Positions 58,356 to 64,000 of a stretch of DNA of 64,000 bases are shown here, one piece after another. Positions within the stretch are counted from its first letter, which is position 1; each line of letters starts with the position of its first letter. The notes beneath the pieces were generated by a model that worked only from the letters and a program-made list of their open reading frames with translations, searched no databases and was not told the DNA's origin. The stretch is from Perilla frutescens (taxonomy: Eukaryota > Streptophyta > Magnoliopsida > Lamiales > Lamiaceae), in contig BRKX01000006.1 in the NCBI GenBank assembly GCA_026008535.1, positions 8,640,501 through 8,704,500 of the forward strand, in the 5' to 3' direction. Made by a program: the position numbers and the translations under genes.

Positions 58356-58920
58356 GACAGCTGTTTATTTTACACAACTTTTGGATATGAATTGATAGTG
58401 CCTAAGTTGATAAGTTATGTGATTTGCATAGCTTTTGTGTTCCTTATGTTATCATTTTGGGTTTTTGATGTATTTGTGAGTTTTGCAGTAATAGTGGTGA
58501 ATTTGATGATTATTTGATGCAAAATGATCAAATATGTGCTTGGAGAGCTAAAAGATGGACCAATTAGGTCTTTGAACGAATTTAAAGAGAAAAGCCCATG
58601 AGAATTGATGAAAATAATTCAATATGATCCAAATGGGTGATTTAAGAGCCTAGGAATATGGAGAATTGAGTTAGAGCATTGTGCAAATTGAATCGGCTCA
58701 ATCGGACGAAAAAGAGTGAGAACAGGTTGTTTTAGTGAAGCATACACGCGCTTGGTTGACCCAACCCGCCAACCAACCCAATCCTTCACAAAATACACAT
58801 GGTCGGGTTGACCCAACGTTCAACCTAGCCACTCGACTCACCAATCGATTCGGATGGACCCAGTTTCGGATTTTTGAGGTTTTTCTCCACTTTGAGCTTT
58901 ATTTTAACCCTAGGGTTCCC

Positions 58921-59135
58921 TCCAACACTATATATACCATATATATTCATTAGAAAAAAAGGTATACGAAAGGGGATACAAAGAAATTCATATACAAGTA
59001 TACAATTATAGAGGTACAATAGAGACTCTCCAACACTATAAATACCATATCTACTCATTAGAAAAGAGGCGTACGAAAGGAGATACAAAGAAATTCATAT
59101 ACAAGTATACAATTATTGAGGCACAATAGAGACTC
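58921..59135. repeat. 108-bp tandem duplication
   Basis: Units at 58921-59028 and 59029-59135 share TCCAACACTAT, GGAGATACAAAGAAATTCAT-like and ACAAGTATACAATTAT blocks with a few differences. Confidence 0.9.
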
Positions 59136-59650
59136 TGGAGAAGTAGAGGTTTTGGCTACGTCAAGATTGAAGACCCCGGGTTCTTTATTGTGTTGAAATT
59201 ATTGTAATGACCCGGCTACCGGACTAACGGTTGTCCTCACAAACTAACACGAATCTTTCCAGCATGCTTTGTCCTCACTTACACACTCCGTGAGAAATTT
59301 TTTTATGAGGTCACCCATCCCAGCATTGCCCCAGGTTAAGCACGCATAACTTTAGAGTTCTTGTAGAACGAGCGCCAGAAAAGAAGATGCACCTTGTGGT
59401 ATAAGTAGCACCAATCAAATCCTTTAAGCTCTCATCAACTATACAGTCCCATTTCTGTATAGCCTCAGAATCCCTCTCTTTCGGGTGGATTCGGTTCATT
59501 TATGTGCCCCTTCGCTTGGAAGTTTTGTAGGAGCCGCTCTTTGTCCATGCCTTGCACTGTCGATCACTCTATGCTTTGGCCCCATGCGTCACATGCCCAC
59601 CAGCTTCCGCTTGGTTCATCCCCGAACCACACCTTACTCAGAGAGGAATG

Positions 59651-59662
59651 GCTCTGATACCA
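59651..59662 (-). promoter_or_regulatory. Cassandra primer binding site
   Basis: GCTCTGATACCA on the + strand is TGGTATCAGAGC on the minus strand, the exact complement of the 3' end of initiator methionine tRNA, two bases from the LTR. Confidence 0.9.
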
Positions 59663-59756
59663 CCTGTAACAACCCAGCTACCGGACTAACGACTATCCCC
59701 ACAAACCAACACAAGTCTTTCCAGTGTACTTTGTTCTCACTCACACACTCCCTGAG

Positions 59757-59830
59757 AAAACTTCTCAGGCGGTCATCCATCCCACCATTGCCCCAAATTA
59801 AGCACGCTTAACTTTGGAGTTCTGATGGAA
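59757..59830 (-). other. 5S rRNA-like segment in Cassandra 5' LTR
   Basis: The + strand sequence ACTTCTCAGGCGGTCATCCATCCC... continues to AAGCACGCTTAACTTTGGAGTTCTGATGG and follows the reverse complement of plant 5S rRNA, including its internal promoter region. A second, more diverged copy is at about 59303-59368 in the 3' LTR. It is part of the LTR and is not a functional rRNA gene. Confidence 0.85.
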
Positions 59831-60794
59831 CGAGCGCCAGAAAAGAAGATACACCTTGTGGTATGAGTAGCACCAATCAAATCCTTTCAGCTCTCCTCGA
59901 CTATACAGTCCCATTGCTGTATGACCTCAGAATCCCTCTCTTTCGGGTAGATTCGGTTCATTCATGTGCTCCTTTCACTTGGAAGTTTTATAGGAACCGC
60001 TCTTTGTCTGTGCCTTGCACCGGCGATCACTCCATGCTTCGGCCCTGGACAATTACTCTCTTCACAATGTTCATGGTTTATTTTTTTATTTAATTATGTC
60101 TGGGTAATTATTCTATTGGATTTTTTTATTTGTAATTACATTGGATTTCATGGTTTGATTTATTGATATATATATATATATATATATTCCGGTTATCATT
60201 GAGTATTTGGTTTTCTAATTCAGATTTCTCATGTGTATGTTGACTGCAGCAACATATGTATGCAAGTTAATTAATTGGAAGATTCTAGTCAAGACTTATT
60301 AATTAATGAGATAAAATAGATTAATCATTTTATGTGTGGCTTGAAAGAATCGACCAAGTGAATAAGTGTTGCATAAGAATTTAAGTCCAAAGAACGTGGT
60401 TGTGAGTAATAACGTGTGCGAAGAACTGGCCGCAGTGAAGTGCATGATTATTATTTCTATATTATGACATTATTCTATGAACAGTCTGATAACGAATTAG
60501 TTATTTTTCACTATTGATAAATTAAATAAGGTTAAGTAATCAATATGTCTATTCTAAAAGCCATTATATGAACTCTCCTCTAGAATCCATTGTTTTCAGT
60601 AATTATTTTATTTAAGTTATTTATGTTTATGTTCTTGGAGTATTTATTCACGAGTTCTCTCTTCTATTATTTCAGTATTCAAATATTAATGAGATGTCTA
60701 TATTTTAGTACTCACATTCTTATTTGCCATCACATTCCCTGTGGATACGATACTCTTAATCACTACGTATTACAATTACAATGTACACTTACGA

Positions 60795-61826
60795 TTGTTT
60801 TTACTGCTAATAAAATAGTGGCCAGTTTCCATGTTTGACAATCCGGCGGCAACTGAGACCTTAATGGTATGGACAAGATACGCCTAGCGTCATCATTTGT
60901 GAAATTTAATCTAACAAGGTCCAGTTTCCATGAAAAGGTCTCTCCATCAATAATATCTACTACTCTACTCAATTGTTCATCCACCAAAGAGGCTTCACAT
61001 GGTTTCAACGGACATTCCAAACCAACCCATGCATCCTCTATAAACCTAATATCATGACCATTTCCAACCCTCCAGCCCATTCCAACCTCAATAAGTTTTC
61101 TAGAAGCTAGAAGGTTTCGCCAAAGATAATTCGATTGATAGCCTTGGTCTGCTCTTAACAATGAACTAGAAGGGAAATACCTTTGCCTTTAAAACTTTGA
61201 AAATTGTCGACTCGAGGTTATTAAGGAGCTTTCAAAATTTCTTTGCGAGCATTACCAAGTTGAAATGTTGTAACTCTTTGAACTCGAGGCCCCCGTCTGC
61301 TTTCGATTAGCATAATCGATCCCATTTAACCCAATAACATTTTTTGACCTTTATCGTTGCTTCCCAAAAAAATCTTACTAAAGCTCTTTCCAAATCTGGA
61401 CAAAGGGTGCGAGCTAATAAGAAGCGGCTCATGACATACGATGGAATTGCATGTATAATTACCTTAATGAGACTCTCCCGGCCTGCCTTTAACAATGTTT
61501 GTTCTTTCCAGTACTTGAGTTTTTTAATAACTCTTTCAAGTAGAATATCAAAGACTTTACGTTTGGATTTTCCTATTAAAGTTGGTAATCCCAGCTATTT
61601 TGCATGTTCATCCACTCATCTCACTCCAAGAAACTCACAAAGAATCTAGCGTTTAGATTTTCCTATTATAGCTGGGGATGTGTCTCCATTAATCAGCATC
61701 GAATAAGAAATTGTCGTCACGTAACACAAAATGAGATTAACCCAGGTATCGCAAAAACACAATTTCTCCATCACTGCCTTAGGAAATACCATTCAACCCG
61801 ATCGTATGCCTTACTCATGACGAGTT
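60795..61826 (-). pseudogene. LINE reverse transcriptase remnant
   Basis: On the minus strand the order is a reverse-transcriptase fragment MSKAYDRVEWYFL (near 61815), then AGRESLIKVIIHAIPSYVMS (about 61440-61490), SNYLWRNLLASRKLIEVG (about 61080-61130) and GWRVGNGHDIRFIEDAWVG. This is the order from RT to the zinc-binding RVT-linked region in plant LINEs. Several stops and frame changes break it. The RNase H end is not present here, although a separate fragment of that type lies at 27120. Confidence 0.8.
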
Positions 61827-61833
61827 TTTAAGA

Positions 61834-62280
61834 GTAAATTACACTCTTGGTATTGTAAGAATATGGTCCAAACACTTTTAGTCCCGAAATGTACAGTTTT
61901 TTGGTCTTAAGTTTAATTTTTGACACTTTTGGTCTCACAGTTTATATTTAAACACTTTTGGTCCCAAAAACTAATGGACTATATTTAACATCCGTTAAGT
62001 ACCTATTTTGGAGCCAAAATAATAGTTATTTTAGATTGAAATTTACATTGCATTCCCTCTATTTTTCACACTTAATTAGTTTGTGCAACCAAAATCATCA
62101 CATCTCATATTTTTTTCCTTATTTTTCATTTTGTAATCATAATTGTATGTATTAATAGGTGTTAAGTATAGTCCGTTAGTTTTTTGGACCAAAAGGTGTT
62201 GAAAAATTAGGACAAAAATTGTACATTTTGGGACTAAAAGTGATTGAAATTTATCTTACGGGACAAAAGGTGTAATTTAC
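61834..62280. mobile_element. MITE with long terminal inverted repeats
   Basis: The left end GTAAATTACACTCTTGGTATTG and the reverse complement of the right end (GTAAATTACACCTTTTGTCC) start inverted repeats of about 150 bp, with repeated CACTTTTGGTCC/TTTAGTCCC motifs and a shared ACTAA.GGACTATA..TTAACA segment. Non-coding. No clear target duplication. Confidence 0.6.
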
Positions 62281-63128
62281 TTAGTTTTAATGCCATAAAA
62301 AATTTTCGTCCACTTTTACGCTTCTTCATGGTGTGAAAAATCTCAAAGGTTGTCAGAGCATCTCCAATGCTGGACTAAAACACCAATTTGGTGCAGAAAT
62401 CTACTATAATGCTATCCCAAATTTTACCCTAAATTGGTGCAGCTCCAAATCATATCCCGAATTTGGGGCAAAAATTAGTGCTACACCAAATTGGTGCTGA
62501 TGGGTCTCACAACATTTAATGAAATATTTTATTACTTAAAATCATTATTAAATAGATTATCCAATAAATTTAATTTAATTTATAAATTACATATTCACTT
62601 AATTTAAATTATAAATCATCTAAATAAATAAATAATTAATTTTAATAAAAGCACAATTAATTAAACACAATGGATAGAATGACATCACACATATTATAAA
62701 TTACTACAAATTAACTTAAAAACACACTACAAATAACTAAAACTACTTGAAAAAAATATTGATTATAAATAATTTCTAGATCATCTAAGATAATTATAAT
62801 ATTGACCGAAATCGTTTTAAGAATTCTCAAACCCATGTTCTTCATCTCCGGATTGATTGAATTGTGAAAATTCTCCTTGATGAGGAGATAATTAAGATTC
62901 ACGAGCTTGGTTTCTTTTTTGTATAATTCTAATTTGTTCACCACGAATGTATTTTCATAAGTGTTGCAGTCTTGTAATATTTTCACTAATTGTTTGATGA
63001 TCATTTAAAGTATTTTTATTATTTCAAGCACGTTATATGTTATACTCTTTAAATAATACATAAATTTTTAATAGTATATTTTATTTAAAGTATATAATTA
63101 AAAGTTATTAGGTTTGGATAATTATTAT
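62281..63128. other. Intergenic DNA with a MITE terminus
   Basis: AGAGCATCTCCAATGCTGGAC at 62358 is the common GAGCATCTCCAATGG-type terminus, followed by repeated AATTTGGTGCA motifs. A matching right end was not found. The rest is AT-rich and shows no gene. Confidence 0.4.
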
Positions 63129-64000
63129 TGTTGGGTATCAAGCATAGCCGGAGAGTTCACCACTTGGTTCCCGACCCTTTGCGGTTCACCTCACTATTGC
63201 TCAAGTAACAAGTGATCACTCAATCAACTTCAGAGTTGAGATCTTTCAAGATCTCTTGGTTTTCTTCACAAGTTGATGATTTATCTCACAAGTCTTTACT
63301 TTCTGCACTCAAAGGACACCAAGAACAGTTAGTAACCGAGCAAACAGAAGCAGCAGAATTAATATTAACAGATAGAACAGAATATGAAATAAGAAGATCA
63401 AGAAATAAAACAGAGAGTTTGAGAAGTTGGGAAAGATGTGTCTCTTGGACACTAGGCTCAGATCTTTCCCGTCGGGGGCACTGTAACTTCCAGCAACAAA
63501 ACCTCATGGGATTGCAGGCTTGAAGCCCTCTAAATCAAGCTCGTAGGCTAGGGCTCACACTCCCTCTCAACTCATAGCCTCTCAGAAAACCGAGGGTCAG
63601 GAATCCGACCAAAGAAACAGAGAGGAAAGCTTTACAGAGCACCAAGCTTGTAGAGATCAAAGATCAGAGATAGGGCTTAGAGAGAAATAAAACGGCGCGA
63701 GCGATTAATAGAGAGAGGGAGTAATCTGATTAGGTAGATTATGGTTAGGAAAGTAATATATAAAAAATTAGGTTAAAAGGGGTAGTGGGCTTGCAGCTGG
63801 GCCACAATAAATAAATGGTTTTGGACCGAGAGAGATAAAAGGACAATTGGGTCAATCACCACATATCCACCTTTGGCTCATTAGTCTTTTATGTCACCAA
63901 GGAAGTGCTTGCCATCATTGGAGTTGATCATCACAGCCTTTTTACTCATAACTATCACAAAGACAAGGTAAGAGAGGGAGAGATAAATACTATGCGTATT
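63129..64000. other. Possible LTR running out of the window
   Basis: Sequence composition changes at TGTTGGGTATCAAGC to mixed, GC-richer DNA with no coding sequence. This could be the beginning of a copia-type LTR. No internal region or partner is visible, so it is a suggestion only. Confidence 0.2.

Larger units (their letters stand above)
59203..60051 (-). mobile_element. Cassandra TRIM (5S rRNA-carrying miniature LTR retrotransposon)
   Basis: Two LTRs (59203-59591, 389 bp; 59665-60051, 387 bp) flank only 73 bp of internal sequence. On the minus strand the 5' LTR is the right one and is followed by the initiator-tRNA PBS TGGTATCAGAGC (59651-59662). The LTRs start TG and end CA. Flanks ATTAT (59198-59202) and ATTAC (60052-60056) fit a 5-bp duplication with one mismatch. 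5S rRNA-like sequence in both LTRs identifies the Cassandra family. It encodes no protein and needs enzymes from other elements. Confidence 0.92.
58356..60794 (+). mobile_element. Gypsy-type LTR containing a nested Cassandra element
   Basis: TGACAGCTGTTTATTTTACAC follows a purine tract, and the segment later contains CCCTGTGGATACGATACTC (near 60740), common near the 3' end of gypsy LTRs. Without the nested 849-bp Cassandra element it would be about 1.6 kb. No partner LTR is present. The exact ends are estimates. Confidence 0.45.

Noticed and set aside
59757..59830. Functional 5S rRNA gene
   Set aside because: The sequence is diverged, incomplete, duplicated in two LTRs, and lies within a Cassandra element.
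62711..63004. 97-codon minus-strand frame that might be a NAM-associated (PIF/Harbinger partner) remnant
   Set aside because: Only a faint helical pattern is visible; there is no conserved motif and the composition is AT-driven.

Overview
This window is plant nuclear DNA: AT-rich, densely packed with transposons, and carrying three small GC-richer genes. The organism is probably a eudicot of the order Lamiales, perhaps the mint family. The reason is that the third glycosyltransferase closely resembles, from memory, the anthocyanin 5-O-glucosyltransferase of Perilla. No database search was run.

The host genes are three family-1 glycosyltransferases of the UGT75 type, all on the + strand and head to tail: 8891-10302, 20162-21583 and 55487-56818. 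The first two look like close UGT75L-like paralogues and the third like UGT75C (anthocyanin 5-O-glucosyltransferase). Only the middle one is open from end to end. The first has a perfect 47-bp tandem duplication that shifts its reading frame. The third has an in-frame TAG that removes the last 19 residues. Together they look like a small flavonoid/phenolic glucosylation cluster that has been pushed apart by transposons and is losing members.

Layout. 1-8736: AT-rich sequence with microsatellites, a TIR element family linked to TA repeats, a DUF1985 pseudogene, a tRNA-derived SINE and a MITE that ends about 155 bp before the first UGT. 8785-10302: UGT copy 1. 10303-20058: interspersed repeats, a tandem repeat of about 310-330 bp, and a hAT-like element split by a structurally complete Ty1/copia element (TSDs, LTRs, PBS and PPT all visible). 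20059-21583: UGT copy 2. 21584-27495: MITE, a long direct repeat on either side of an Athila-like LTR, and a LINE fragment. 27514-36890: Ty3/gypsy Tat-lineage element with a 5' LTR, a decayed gag-pol and an intact, intron-containing antisense accessory gene. 36891-42042: 3' part of an Athila-like element. 42043-47117: copia remnant split by a CACTA element. 47128-48169: long-TIR Mutator-like element. 48732-53628: second CACTA element. 54060-55013: two MITEs in the upstream region of UGT copy 3. 55408-56818: UGT copy 3. 58356-60794: gypsy-type LTR with a nested, complete Cassandra TRIM that carries 5S rRNA-like sequence. 60795-64000: LINE remnant, MITE and a possible further LTR.

No tRNA gene, functional rRNA gene, CRISPR array or bacterial feature was seen. 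Nothing here is clearly a new biological system. The points most worth a second look are the two damaged UGT genes, the intact spliced antisense gene inside a dead retrotransposon, and the stop-codon-only decay of the retrotransposon genes.
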